Source: Sulfuricurvum sp. (GTDB lineage Bacteria; Campylobacterota; Campylobacteria; Campylobacterales; Sulfurimonadaceae). Taken from it: 7,840 nucleotides of DNA. Under the pieces are notes generated by a model that was not told the DNA's origin, ran no database searches, and saw only the letters and a program-made list of their open reading frames with translations. Positions within the stretch are counted from its first letter, which is position 1. The number at the start of each line of letters is the position of its first letter. Made by a program: the position numbers and the translations under genes. The stretch lies in NCBI GenBank assembly GCA_024635855.1, contig JAGXHZ010000131.1, positions 1 to 7,840 of the forward strand. The letters are read 5' to 3'. Positions 1-7,080 of this stretch are shown here, piece after piece.

Positions 1-48
1 CACCGAAACGTCTACGGATGTGACTAGTTGTATATGTAGAACCCTCAT
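1..48 (-). CDS. Possible 5' end of an unidentified gene downstream of hemD (runs off the left edge)
   Basis: After the hemD stop codon, the same minus-strand frame opens again at an ATG 33 bases further on and stays open to the window edge, giving MRVLHIQLVTSVDVSV. It would be the next gene of the guaA-hemD transcript. Sixteen residues are too few to recognise a family, and no convincing ribosome binding site precedes the ATG (only GCGAG about 12 bases upstream). A chance open stretch is quite possible. No tRNA, hairpin terminator or repeat was seen in positions 1-81. Confidence 0.2.
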   Translation of the reverse strand, partial: MRVLHIQLVTSVDVSV

Positions 49-81
49 ATTGCGGTTACTCGCTGCGCCCAGAGTTAATAA

Positions 82-720
82 TTATAACCTCAAAAAGCTT
101 AATTCTCGTGCTTTTTCTACGCAGGATTCAACACTCGTCATCTCGCTAAGAGTTGATTTAATCCCTACTGGCAAAGCATTTTGGGTGGTTTTTCCAATGA
201 CTACAATGTCGTGCTCAGGTTTAAAAAGATATTTTTGCAAAAAACATTCAATACTTGATGGAGAGGTAAAAATCAGTACACCGTTATCCGCAATCTCTTT
301 CTTTTCCATGGCTTCATTGCACGTTGTCTCATAGATAATTACCTCATCGAGTATCATCCCCTCTTCTCGCGCACGTACTGGCCATGAAGACGCAATCATT
401 TTTGGACGGCAATAGAGCCATTTTCCATTGTATTGTCGCAACACGTTAAAAATACTTACTCCATATCCATCTGCACACTCAATGTGTTTTGCACCCAGTT
501 GCTTGACCTCTTGAGCAGTAGAATCACCTACACAAATCACGCGAAGTCTATCCCAGTCAGGCGCATAGTGTTTTAACGCAATAGAACCTTGTTTAGAGGT
601 GACAACAATCCCCTCATAAAGATCAAAATCAATATCAGGCGTTAAAAAATGGATGGAGAGAATCGGGATATGAATAACTCCCGCATAGGGAGTTTTGGAG
701 ATAAGATAGATGGGGCGCAA
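82..720 (-). CDS. hemD: Uroporphyrinogen-III synthase HemD
   Basis: This 212-residue soluble cytoplasmic enzyme closes the linear tetrapyrrole hydroxymethylbilane to uroporphyrinogen III, inverting ring D; the product feeds heme, siroheme and cobalamin synthesis. HemD is poorly conserved in general, but the sequence has the family's landmarks: VVTSKQG at 39-45, the ADGYG turn at 83-87, YCRPK at 103-107, DEVIIYET at 125-132, IFTSPSSIECF at 150-160 and VIGKTT at 174-179, in the order expected for the two Rossmann-like lobes. Length is normal for Campylobacterota. The start is TTG at 720-718, chosen because AAGGGGG (734-728) lies 7 bases upstream and no ATG fits. It follows guaA by 12 bases in the same frame, so the two are co-transcribed. 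No missing region is visible. Identification is by motif memory, not by search. Confidence 0.88.
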   Translation of the reverse strand: MRPIYLISKTPYAGVIHIPILSIHFLTPDIDFDLYEGIVVTSKQGSIALKHYAPDWDRLRVICVGDSTAQEVKQLGAKHIECADGYGVSIFNVLRQYNGKWLYCRPKMIASSWPVRAREEGMILDEVIIYETTCNEAMEKKEIADNGVLIFTSPSSIECFLQKYLFKPEHDIVVIGKTTQNALPVGIKSTLSEMTSVESCVEKARELSFLRL

Positions 721-727
721 AAGCGTA

Positions 728-734
728 CCCCCTT
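728..734 (-). promoter_or_regulatory. Ribosome binding site of hemD overlapping the guaA stop codon
   Basis: AAGGGGG read on the minus strand shares its AA with the guaA stop codon (TAAGGGGG). The 7-base spacing to the TTG start supports that non-ATG start and suggests that ribosomes ending guaA can restart on hemD. Confidence 0.65.
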
Positions 735-2277
735 ATTCCCATTCGATTGTAGCAGGAGGCTTGGAGCTGATATCATAAACGACACGATTGATGCCATTGA
801 CTTCATTGATAATACGGCGGCTGATACGCTCTAACAACGTATGCGGAAGATGTGCAAACGTTGCAGTCATACCATCGACTGCTTCGACGACACGAACACA
901 TACCGTATTATCGTACGTACGGTTGTCCCCCATAACACCAACACTTTTGACATTGAGCAGTACTGCAAATGCCTGCCATGTTTTTGCGTAATAGCCGCTT
1001 GCTTTGAGCTCATCGAGCAAAATCGCATCGGCTTCGCGAAGGATATATAAATCGTCCTTGTTGACTTCACCCATGATACGAATTCCCAGACCCGGTCCAG
1101 GGAATGGATGGCGATTAACCAGATAATCAGGAAGTCCAAGCTCAAGCCCCAGTTTACGTACTTCGTCTTTGAACAAATCACGTAACGGCTCAATCAGTTC
1201 GAAATCCATCCAATCAGGAAGACCGCCGACATTATGATGCGATTTAATTGTCACAGATGGACCATTGACAGAAACCGATTCGATAACGTCAGGATACAAT
1301 GTACCCTGTGCCAAGAATTTGATTCCATCATGTTTTTTGGCTTCTTGTTCAAATACTTCGATAAACGTATGCCCGATGATTTTACGCTTCGTCTCAGGAT
1401 CAGTAACCCCTACGAGCTTGCCCAAAAAATTCTCTGATGCATCAGCAACTACGAGAGGAACTTTGAGGTGAACTTTAAAGATATTTTCAACCGATTCACG
1501 TTCATCTTTTCGCAACAGTCCGTTATCCACAAATACCGGAATCAACTGATCACCGATTGCTTCGTACAACAATGCAGCAACAACAGAGGAATCAACACCG
1601 CCGCTGAGAGCACAAAGAACTTTGCCCTCACCCACTTGCGCGCGGATTTTAACGATCTGTTCTTTGAGGAAATGACCCATATCCCATTTGTCCGTAATAC
1701 CGCAGATGGTACGGGCAAAGTTACGGAGCATCAAATACCCCTCTTCTGAGTGGTTCACTTCAGGATGATACTGCATTGCATAAACCATTTTTGCTTCATT
1801 TGCAATCGCCGCATACGGAGAGTTAGGAGAATAGGCGATAGGGACAAAACCTTCAGGAAGAACGTCTACTTTATCGGAGTGACTCATCCATACGGTACGC
1901 TCATCTTCACATCCCATAAAGAGCGGTGATTGTTGTGTCATATCGATCGTAAGTTCTGCTTTGCCGTACTCGTGGTGATCGCTTCGAATTACCGAACCAC
2001 CGAAATCGACGGCGATACGCTGCATACCGTAACAAATACCAAGAACGGGAATACCTAAAGCGTACACCCCTTGATCTACTTCATACGCATCTTTATTATA
2101 GACCGATGAAGGACCGCCACTAAGAATAATCCCTTGCGGATTTTTCGCTTTGATCGCGTCAATTTTAGTGTGGTACGGGAGCACTTCACAGTAAACTTTA
2201 TCTTCGCGTAAACGACGGGCAATGAGCTGTGTGTATTGGGAACCGAAATCAAGAACGATTATGTTGACATCTTTCAC
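733..2277 (-). CDS. guaA: GMP synthase (glutamine-hydrolysing) GuaA
   Basis: This 514-residue cytoplasmic enzyme catalyses the last step of guanine nucleotide synthesis: XMP + ATP + glutamine to GMP. Domains run in the usual order. The class I glutamine amidotransferase occupies about 5-190, with nucleophile Cys82 in GICYGMQ and the His171/Glu173 pair in QYHPEV. The ATP pyrophosphatase domain follows, with the PP-loop SGGVDSS at 225-231. The C-terminal dimerisation domain carries [13 protein letters not shown] at 389-401 and ends in KPPATIEWE, the conserved GuaA terminus. Length is standard and all catalytic residues are present. The start is GTG at 2277-2275; AAAGG about 9 bases upstream is the best available ribosome site, and no in-frame ATG was found nearby upstream. 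It heads the guaA-hemD operon and is divergent from the PAP2 gene. Confidence 0.97.
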   Translation of the reverse strand: MKDVNIIVLDFGSQYTQLIARRLREDKVYCEVLPYHTKIDAIKAKNPQGIILSGGPSSVYNKDAYEVDQGVYALGIPVLGICYGMQRIAVDFGGSVIRSDHHEYGKAELTIDMTQQSPLFMGCEDERTVWMSHSDKVDVLPEGFVPIAYSPNSPYAAIANEAKMVYAMQYHPEVNHSEEGYLMLRNFARTICGITDKWDMGHFLKEQIVKIRAQVGEGKVLCALSGGVDSSVVAALLYEAIGDQLIPVFVDNGLLRKDERESVENIFKVHLKVPLVVADASENFLGKLVGVTDPETKRKIIGHTFIEVFEQEAKKHDGIKFLAQGTLYPDVIESVSVNGPSVTIKSHHNVGGLPDWMDFELIEPLRDLFKDEVRKLGLELGLPDYLVNRHPFPGPGLGIRIMGEVNKDDLYILREADAILLDELKASGYYAKTWQAFAVLLNVKSVGVMGDNRTYDNTVCVRVVEAVDGMTATFAHLPHTLLERISRRIINEVNGINRVVYDISSKPPATIEWE

Positions 2278-2336
2278 GGGTAAGCCTTTGGACAGAGATG
2301 TTTTGAAGGGAAATAAAAACCCTGTGTATGGATGAA

Positions 2337-2342
2337 ATGATA
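2337..2342 (-). promoter_or_regulatory. Candidate -10 box for guaA-hemD
   Basis: TATCAT (5 of 6 to the TATAAT consensus) on the minus strand lies about 60 bases before the GTG of guaA. No good -35 box is seen, but Campylobacterota housekeeping promoters often lack one. The placement implies a leader of roughly 50 bases. Confidence 0.3.
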
Positions 2343-2360
2343 CCTAATCGTAGTTTAATT

Positions 2361-2388
2361 TTGCTTTTTACGTTATGTGTAGTACTAT
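2361..2388 (+). promoter_or_regulatory. Candidate promoter for the PAP2-dgkA operon
   Basis: TTGCTT (2361-2366), a 16-base spacer and TACTAT (2383-2388) with a TGTG element just upstream of the -10 box. The predicted start near 2395 leaves a short leader before the ribosome site at 2403. Both boxes are imperfect. It is back-to-back with the candidate guaA promoter. Confidence 0.35.
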
Positions 2389-2402
2389 ATACACCATTAA
2401 TG

Positions 2403-2408
2403 AAGGAG
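2403..2408 (+). promoter_or_regulatory. Ribosome binding site fixing the PAP2 start
   Basis: AAGGAG, 5 bases before the ATG at 2414. An in-frame ATG at 2375 would add 13 residues but has no such site and lies upstream of the predicted transcription start, so the start at 2414 is preferred. Confidence 0.7.
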
Positions 2409-2413
2409 AGTTT

Positions 2414-3055
2414 ATGCCGTTTAATGAAAAAATTACTCCAGATGAGCGATGGCTGTTCACCGTAATTCTTCTTGTTTCGATAAGTGCCTTTGTCGCTTTG
2501 ACTTTTTTGATGCGCAACGGTCATCTGGTACAATTCGATCATGCCGTGCTAAACTGGTTTCATAAAATCAAACATCCGACGCTGGATCACTTCTTTTCGA
2601 GTATTACCTGGCTGGGTTCTTTGTGGGTCTTATTGCCGCTTTATATTATCCTGACACTGTTTCTTTCACGCTATTTTGAAAACTTTGAAAAACTCTTAGG
2701 AATCGGATTTTGGGGGACGGTTCTGACAACCTATGCACTCAAATATGAATTCGAACGAAAACGGCCTCATTTTTTTCCTTCCCTCAACGAGTTGCCGATC
2801 GACCCCTCCTTTCCCAGTGCCCATACCGCTCAAATCGTGGTATTTACCCTTCTAGTCTGGCTTATTGTCTATAACGGTCCTTCGCTGTTTGGCACGATGT
2901 TGAGCGGAATATTGGTCTTCATAGCCTTGGGAGTTGCGCTTTCTCGTATGTATTTGCAAGTGCATTTCCCAACGGATGTCCTTGCTGGTAGTCTCATTGC
3001 GATTATTTGGAGCTGTATTGCCGTATTGGTAGTAAAATCAGGAGTATTCACATGA
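2414..3055 (+). CDS. PAP2-family membrane lipid phosphatase
   Basis: A 213-residue integral membrane protein of the type 2 phosphatidic acid phosphatase family. These enzymes remove phosphate from lipid phosphates such as phosphatidate, phosphatidylglycerol phosphate or undecaprenyl pyrophosphate, with the active site on the periplasmic face. All three signature motifs are complete: KX6RP at 110-118 (KYEFERKRP), PSAH at 134-137, and SRX5HX3D at 177-188 (SRMYLQVHFPTD; His184 nucleophile, Asp188). About six hydrophobic segments are visible, near 13-33, 62-85, 94-109, 139-153, 157-176 and 190-208, the typical small PAP2 layout. The substrate cannot be told from sequence: the PgpB, BacA-like undecaprenyl phosphatase and LPS phosphatase roles all use this fold. 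Its stop overlaps the start of dgkA, linking it to lipid phosphate turnover. Confidence 0.88.
   Translation: MPFNEKITPDERWLFTVILLVSISAFVALTFLMRNGHLVQFDHAVLNWFHKIKHPTLDHFFSSITWLGSLWVLLPLYIILTLFLSRYFENFEKLLGIGFWGTVLTTYALKYEFERKRPHFFPSLNELPIDPSFPSAHTAQIVVFTLLVWLIVYNGPSLFGTMLSGILVFIALGVALSRMYLQVHFPTDVLAGSLIAIIWSCIAVLVVKSGVFT
3040..3044 (+). promoter_or_regulatory. Ribosome binding site of dgkA inside the PAP2 gene
   Basis: AGGAG lies 7 bases before the ATG at 3052. It decides the start of dgkA over an in-frame ATG further upstream at 3007, which would give an unusual 15-residue extension inside the PAP2 gene. Confidence 0.7.
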
Positions 3056-3441
3056 AAAATAAATTTTTAGACACAGGTGAGCATGGATATCACCCTTTTC
3101 AGAAATTTAAAATCATCCTTTCAGGGTTACGTTTTGCGGTACTGTACGATTTTAGTGTTATGTATAAAATCGTTATATCGGTTCTCATCCTCATCCCGGT
3201 TTTTATTTTTAATGCATGGGTTGACGCTTCCTTGATTATACTCGCGACAGGAGTCATGCTTTCAGCAGAAGTATTCAACACAGCGATTGAAGCGGTTTGC
3301 GACTTCATGGAAACCAAGTCTAATGAAAAAATTCGAATCATTAAAGATATTTCTGCTGCCGCAGCGGGAATCACTATTTTTGTTTGGATACTCGTTCTTT
3401 CTCTGGAAGTCATCAAAGTATGCAGAGTTCTTTTGCAATAA
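3052..3441 (+). CDS. dgkA: Diacylglycerol kinase DgkA
   Basis: A 129-residue, three-helix inner-membrane kinase that phosphorylates diacylglycerol to phosphatidate with ATP, recycling the diacylglycerol left when phospholipid head groups are moved onto periplasmic glucans or LPS. The family core is clear: EVFNTAIEAVCD at 73-84 matches the ExxNxAIExxxD signature, followed by KD at 98-99 and the small-residue stretch SAAAAG. From memory of the E. coli enzyme, Glu73, Asn76, Glu80, Asp84, Lys98 and Asp99 fall four residues later than their counterparts (Glu69, Asn72, Glu76, Asp80, Lys94, Asp95). Hydrophobic segments lie at about 38-54, 58-77 and 101-122, with an amphipathic start (YHPFQKFKIILSGLRFAV). 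The start overlaps the PAP2 stop as ATGA, implying translational coupling. An undecaprenol kinase activity, as in Gram-positive homologues, is less likely but not excluded. Confidence 0.9.
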   Translation: MKNKFLDTGEHGYHPFQKFKIILSGLRFAVLYDFSVMYKIVISVLILIPVFIFNAWVDASLIILATGVMLSAEVFNTAIEAVCDFMETKSNEKIRIIKDISAAAAGITIFVWILVLSLEVIKVCRVLLQ

Positions 3442-3479
3442 TACCTTCTAAAATGTTATTCAATTCCCGCTGTGAATGA

Positions 3480-4232
3480 TCAAAATTCCCACGAAAGCGC
3501 ACTCTTATACATGGTGTCTTGTTTTTCAATCCCAAGGGGAGGACGGCTGTCGTACGTGTATTTTGCACTCACACTCAAATAAAGTTTTTCATAAATCGGC
3601 ACGATCAATTCCAAATCATGCGCCGTGATATAATCCGAACTGTCACCAATTTTTGGCTGATAATAGCCAACATAACTCAACTTTGACGTTGCCATAAAAT
3701 TTTTAGTATAGGCGACATAACTGTTAATTCGAGTATTATTTTCATGAGGGTTGACAAGGGAATGAGAATAGTCGATCTTTTCAGCCAACACACCCAATCC
3801 AGCGTATCCTTTGACTAAATTTTCGGAGTTAAAAAAGCGCCATCGGACATTTGCACCGACAAGAGAACGTTCGTTGATATCTTTAAACTCATCTTGTTCA
3901 GATTGGAGGAAGAATTCTCCACACCAATCTTTTTCATACAGAGCATGAATAGCACGTAAGTGAGCATACGTTCTGTCTTCATTTTTTATCCCCTCAGATT
4001 CGCCGTAATTGTAGGTAAGCGTCCCCCATGCCAGATAATCCTCTCCTTCATCATACTGCAATCGCAAGCCCACAGAGTAGTCATCTTTATTGGTATTACC
4101 GCTTTTAGAGCCGAGCGATCCTGAAATATTTCCGCTGAAGCCCCTTTTGGAGCCTATGTCTACGGGTGCAATACTGATAAGTGCAAAAAGTGACGATGAA
4201 AAAAAGAGCGTAAGGAGGAGAAAAAAGCGCAA
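3480..4232 (-). CDS. DUF481-family outer-membrane beta-barrel protein (putative salt-induced type)
   Basis: A 250-residue secreted protein. A signal peptide is visible at 1-17 (MRFFLLLTLFFSSSLFA, cleavage probably after Ala17). The rest shows alternating polar/hydrophobic strands and ends in Phe (SALSWEF), the terminal residue favoured by the BAM machinery for outer-membrane barrels. Family landmarks of DUF481 are present: SGNTNKDDYSVGLRLQY at 44-60, DEFKDINERSLVGA at 114-127, and the C-terminal YDSRPPLGIEKQDT at 227-240. The family has no established biochemical role; some members are labelled salt-induced outer membrane proteins. The start is TTG (4232-4230), chosen because AAGGGA sits about 4 bases upstream and the signal peptide begins there; no ATG is available. 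It is convergent with dgkA (38 bases) and downstream of nhaD (73 bases) with its own promoter. A single Cys (104) is unusual for a barrel. Confidence 0.8.
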   Translation of the reverse strand: MRFFLLLTLFFSSSLFALISIAPVDIGSKRGFSGNISGSLGSKSGNTNKDDYSVGLRLQYDEGEDYLAWGTLTYNYGESEGIKNEDRTYAHLRAIHALYEKDWCGEFFLQSEQDEFKDINERSLVGANVRWRFFNSENLVKGYAGLGVLAEKIDYSHSLVNPHENNTRINSYVAYTKNFMATSKLSYVGYYQPKIGDSSDYITAHDLELIVPIYEKLYLSVSAKYTYDSRPPLGIEKQDTMYKSALSWEF

Positions 4233-4265
4233 GGATTCCCTTTATTTTTAATTGTTAAGAATGCA

Positions 4266-4271
4266 ATTATA
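4266..4271 (-). promoter_or_regulatory. -10 box for the DUF481 outer-membrane gene
   Basis: A perfect TATAAT on the minus strand, in TTGCTATAAT, lies 33 bases before the TTG start and about 35 bases after the nhaD stop. The implied leader is about 26 bases. No clear -35 hexamer is seen. The box means the gene need not depend on read-through from nhaD. A 5-base inverted repeat (AATTG at 4250-4254, CAATT at 4264-4268) overlaps the -10 box and start region, but is too short and AT-rich to call an operator. Confidence 0.5.
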
Positions 4272-4305
4272 GCAATAACTGACCTTACGCACCTAGCGGA
4301 TTTCT

Positions 4306-5631
4306 TTAACACCACCCTAAAATCAAAAATTGGAAATACCACACTGCGACCGAAACAACGTAGCCGACCAACACCGTCCATGCAAGTTTAATATGCGAAG
4401 CAAACGTGTAAATCCCGTGCATTTTTCCCATAACGCCAACACCTGCCGCACTTCCAAAGCTGATCAGCGATCCGCCGATACCCGCCGTCATCGTCACCAA
4501 CATCCATTGGGCATGATCAATAGCAGGATTGGCTTTGAGCACTGCTGACATTACTGGAACATTATCGACGATAGCAGAGAGGAATCCAATGCCGATATTG
4601 ACTATCGTCGGATCAAAAAGTTCGTACAGCTTCGCCGCATGTCCTAAAAATCCGGCAAAATGAAGCGCACCGACCGCTGCTAAAATACCGAAGAAAAAGA
4701 GCAGCGTATTGTTCTCGATTTTGCTCATTGCGCGAAAAATATCGACATCTTGGTTATGCTTTTTTTTGAGTGTGTACATGTACAGCTGCAAAAGCGAGAG
4801 CCCAAAAAGCATCCCCCACATCGGAGGCAAATGCATTATCTGCTTACAGATAACAGCCAAAGCAATCGTCGCAGCTCCCAAAGCGATAATCACTTTTCCC
4901 CCTTTAAGAATCTCGATCTTCTCAGCCGTATCAGGATCTCCGTCTTTGAACGGATCCAGATCAGGGACGTAACGACTAAGCAGATATGCGGTTATTAACC
5001 ATCCGATAAATGCCGCCGGAAAGAGATAGAGGAAATCGGTAAAAACCCCTTTTTCTGCCGTCCATACCATCAGGGTCGTAATGTCTCCAAACGGGCTCCA
5101 AGCCCCTCCCGCATTGGCAGCGACGACGACGTTGATGGCACTGGGAACCAAAAAAGCTTTATTCTTTTTTTCAATCGTCAGCAACACCGTCGAAAGAATA
5201 AGTGCGGTGGTAAGATTGTCTGCTATGGGAGAGATAAAAAATGCCAAGAATCCCGTAATCCAGAAAATCTCTCGATAACTGTATCCCTTGGCAATCAGCT
5301 TCGATTTGAGCGCATCAAATACTCCTCGCTCGATCAATGCCTCGATAAAAGTCATCGCAACAAATAAGAAAAAGAATATCTCAGCAATCTCTAAAATCAG
5401 ATGGGAAATTTCAGTTTCAAACGGCTGAAAATTCAGACCGTTAAACGCATAAAACCCCCCGATGAGAATAAACATAAACGTCCCGATAAACAAAGCAGGC
5501 TTCGCTTTATCAAGATGATATTTATCTTCCGTCGCGATAAAATAATATCCTATGATGAAAATCGCCAGTAAAAGCCATCCAAACGGATGAACCGCTAAAT
5601 CGACCCCGTGCTGCGCAATGGTAGTTGTCAT
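4306..5631 (-). CDS. nhaD: Na+/H+ antiporter NhaD
   Basis: A 441-residue inner-membrane antiporter of the NhaD family (ion transporter superfamily, related to ArsB and CitM). It would export Na+ (or Li+) in exchange for H+, supporting sodium and alkaline pH homeostasis. About 11-13 hydrophobic segments run through the whole length. The two inverted halves each carry the family's hairpin motifs: ISPIADNLTTALILSTVLL at 133-151 with Asp138/Asn139 and NAGGAWSPFGDITT at 173-186 in the first half; SAIVDNVPVMSAV at 352-364 with Asp356/Asn357 and GSLISFGSAAGV at 387-398 in the second. Length and motifs are intact. The start is ATG with TAAGGGA 8 bases upstream, overlapping the nadB stop; the 12-base gap makes it the last gene of the lipoprotein-nadB-nhaD transcript. 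A related carboxylate or arsenite transporter is less likely given the NhaD-type motifs. Confidence 0.92.
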   Translation of the reverse strand: MTTTIAQHGVDLAVHPFGWLLLAIFIIGYYFIATEDKYHLDKAKPALFIGTFMFILIGGFYAFNGLNFQPFETEISHLILEIAEIFFFLFVAMTFIEALIERGVFDALKSKLIAKGYSYREIFWITGFLAFFISPIADNLTTALILSTVLLTIEKKNKAFLVPSAINVVVAANAGGAWSPFGDITTLMVWTAEKGVFTDFLYLFPAAFIGWLITAYLLSRYVPDLDPFKDGDPDTAEKIEILKGGKVIIALGAATIALAVICKQIMHLPPMWGMLFGLSLLQLYMYTLKKKHNQDVDIFRAMSKIENNTLLFFFGILAAVGALHFAGFLGHAAKLYELFDPTIVNIGIGFLSAIVDNVPVMSAVLKANPAIDHAQWMLVTMTAGIGGSLISFGSAAGVGVMGKMHGIYTFASHIKLAWTVLVGYVVSVAVWYFQFLILGWC

Positions 5632-5639
5632 TTTTTTAA

Positions 5640-5646
5640 TCCCTTA
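5640..5646 (-). promoter_or_regulatory. Ribosome binding site of nhaD overlapping the nadB stop codon
   Basis: TAAGGGA on the minus strand contains the nadB stop codon TAA, with AAGGGA spaced 8 bases from the nhaD ATG. This is the same arrangement as at the guaA-hemD junction and suggests translational coupling. Confidence 0.65.
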
Positions 5647-7080
5647 AGCAATATAGTGTACCCCGATTGATTCCGTCCGTTTTAATGCCGATTGAACAAT
5701 TGCACGAGCACTCAGCAGTCGTAATTTCAACAATCGCCCGACTTGAGAACTCAACATCTCATCAATGACGCGCAACGCTTCATTTAAGCCCTCTTGCGTC
5801 CGAACAATAGAGACTTTATCCCACATAATGCGACGAAGTCTGTCTTTTTTCTCTTTATCCTCTTCCATCTCTAAGGACATAGTAGAAAGGCTAAACTTTC
5901 CAACACACGGCGTCGCGGGTGAAGCAACAATAGTTTCCGATACACGCTTTCCAAATACAAGTCCCTCAAGAAGAGAATTGCTTGCAAGACGATTTGCCCC
6001 ATGCACTCCGGTACATGCCGCTTCACCGATAACATATAACCCTTTGGTATTGGGGACACGCCCCTCTAAATCGCTCTTAATTCCTCCGATAGCATAATGA
6101 AATGCAGGAGAAATAGGAACACGTTCATACGGAAGGTTATACCCCAAATCCTGCAATGCTTTATAAATATTCGGAAAACGCCCTTGAAAATACTCTTTAT
6201 CGAAATGGGCGCATGAGATATAGACTTGGCTGGAAGTACGCTGTTTGTAATCAAAAATTGCCCGACTCACTATGTCTCGCGGTGCCATTTCGCCTCGCTC
6301 ATCGTATTCGAACAAAAAGCGGTATCCATTTTCATCCACAATCCACGCACCCTCTCCTCGAAGCGCTTCGGTTAGTAAAAGCTTACGAGCACCCGATCCC
6401 GAAACAAAAACAGTCGGATGAAACTGCATCATCTCCATGGATTCCAATGCAATCCCTTTTTCGAGACAAATACCATGGATGTCTGCGCTGATCGCATGCG
6501 AATTGGTATGGTACTCATACAACGATCCAACCCCGCCACTGGCGATAATTACGTTGTTTGCAAAAATTAGTTTTCTAATTCCCCCACTGAACACTTCCAC
6601 CCCGCAGCATTTATCGTTTTCCATCAATAAATCCGTCACCGTGGCATTGCTTAGCATCGGATGAGGATTTTGCTGAAGCAAAAACAGATGCAAATAACGT
6701 CCCGTAGCATCTCCGCCTGCATGTAAAATACGATTACGCGAATGGGCGGCTTCTTGGGTATAGAGAAGGTTTCCATGCAAATCGGTGTCAAACAAAAATC
6801 CCCGCTGCATCAAATCACGTATCACTTTTTGAGATTGCTCACTCATAAACTGTACAGCATCATGGTTGCACATTCCCGCACCTGCCTCAAGGGTATCTGA
6901 GACATGAAGTGGTATATCCGTATCATCATACGCAGTCGTTACTCCCCCTTGGGCATAATAGGTATTGCACTCCCACGGATGCGATTTGCTGATTACGAGA
7001 ACTTTTAAATGTTTCGGAAGTCCAATCGCCGCGTAGAGTCCCGCAACACCCGCACCGATGATGACAACATCATAACGCAA
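5644..7080 (-). CDS. nadB: L-aspartate oxidase NadB
   Basis: A 478-residue FAD flavoprotein that oxidises L-aspartate to iminoaspartate, the first step of de novo NAD synthesis; NadA then condenses the product with dihydroxyacetone phosphate to quinolinate. Residues below are counted from the TTG at 7080. FAD-binding GxGxxG is at 9-14 (IIGAGVAG); the succinate-dehydrogenase/fumarate-reductase-like core shows AQGGV, Glu110 in TQEAAHS, HAGGDATGR at 120-128, QFHPT with His221, Arg268 in GEMAPRDIVSRAI, HYAIGGI from His328, and HGANRLASNSLLEG. The absence of a covalent-FAD/SdhA context and the short C-terminal helical domain (SARAIVQSALKR) fit NadB. TTG is preferred as start because AGAGGGA lies 7 bases before it; the alternative ATG at 7110 (10 more residues) has no such site. 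The gene overlaps the upstream lipoprotein by 11 bases. FrdA/SdhA was considered and rejected. Confidence 0.95.
   Translation of the reverse strand: MRYDVVIIGAGVAGLYAAIGLPKHLKVLVISKSHPWECNTYYAQGGVTTAYDDTDIPLHVSDTLEAGAGMCNHDAVQFMSEQSQKVIRDLMQRGFLFDTDLHGNLLYTQEAAHSRNRILHAGGDATGRYLHLFLLQQNPHPMLSNATVTDLLMENDKCCGVEVFSGGIRKLIFANNVIIASGGVGSLYEYHTNSHAISADIHGICLEKGIALESMEMMQFHPTVFVSGSGARKLLLTEALRGEGAWIVDENGYRFLFEYDERGEMAPRDIVSRAIFDYKQRTSSQVYISCAHFDKEYFQGRFPNIYKALQDLGYNLPYERVPISPAFHYAIGGIKSDLEGRVPNTKGLYVIGEAACTGVHGANRLASNSLLEGLVFGKRVSETIVASPATPCVGKFSLSTMSLEMEEDKEKKDRLRRIMWDKVSIVRTQEGLNEALRVIDEMLSSQVGRLLKLRLLSARAIVQSALKRTESIGVHYIA

Noticed and set aside
57..75. Possible hairpin (ACT-CTG / CAG-AGT) downstream of hemD as a terminator.
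   Set aside because: The stem is bulged, six pairs at best, and no T-run follows on the minus strand.
867..1193. A 108-codon minus-strand frame and several plus-strand frames of 60-110 codons within guaA.
   Set aside because: They lie in other frames of a clearly conserved, full-length GuaA and have no ribosome sites or recognisable motifs; they are shadows.
2317..2333. AGGG/CCCT inverted repeat in the guaA leader as a possible riboswitch or attenuator.
   Set aside because: A four-base stem is expected by chance; the leader is short and no purine-riboswitch core could be recognised.
2249..2542. A 97-codon minus-strand frame across the guaA-PAP2 intergenic region.
   Set aside because: It overlaps both the start of guaA and the PAP2 gene antisense, contains low-complexity basic sequence and no motif.
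3458..3477. Inverted repeat ATTCA/TGAAT in the gap between dgkA and the convergent DUF481 gene, as a possible shared terminator.
   Set aside because: The stem is only five weak base pairs with a 10-base loop and no T-run on either strand.
4211..4220. TAAGGAGGAG on the plus strand looks like a near-perfect ribosome binding site.
   Set aside because: It is the complement of consecutive leucine codons (CTC CTC CTT) in the signal peptide of the DUF481 protein, and no coding frame follows it on the plus strand.
6156..6491. A 111-codon plus-strand frame inside nadB.
   Set aside because: It is antisense to the conserved FAD/substrate core of NadB and shows no ribosome site or domain.
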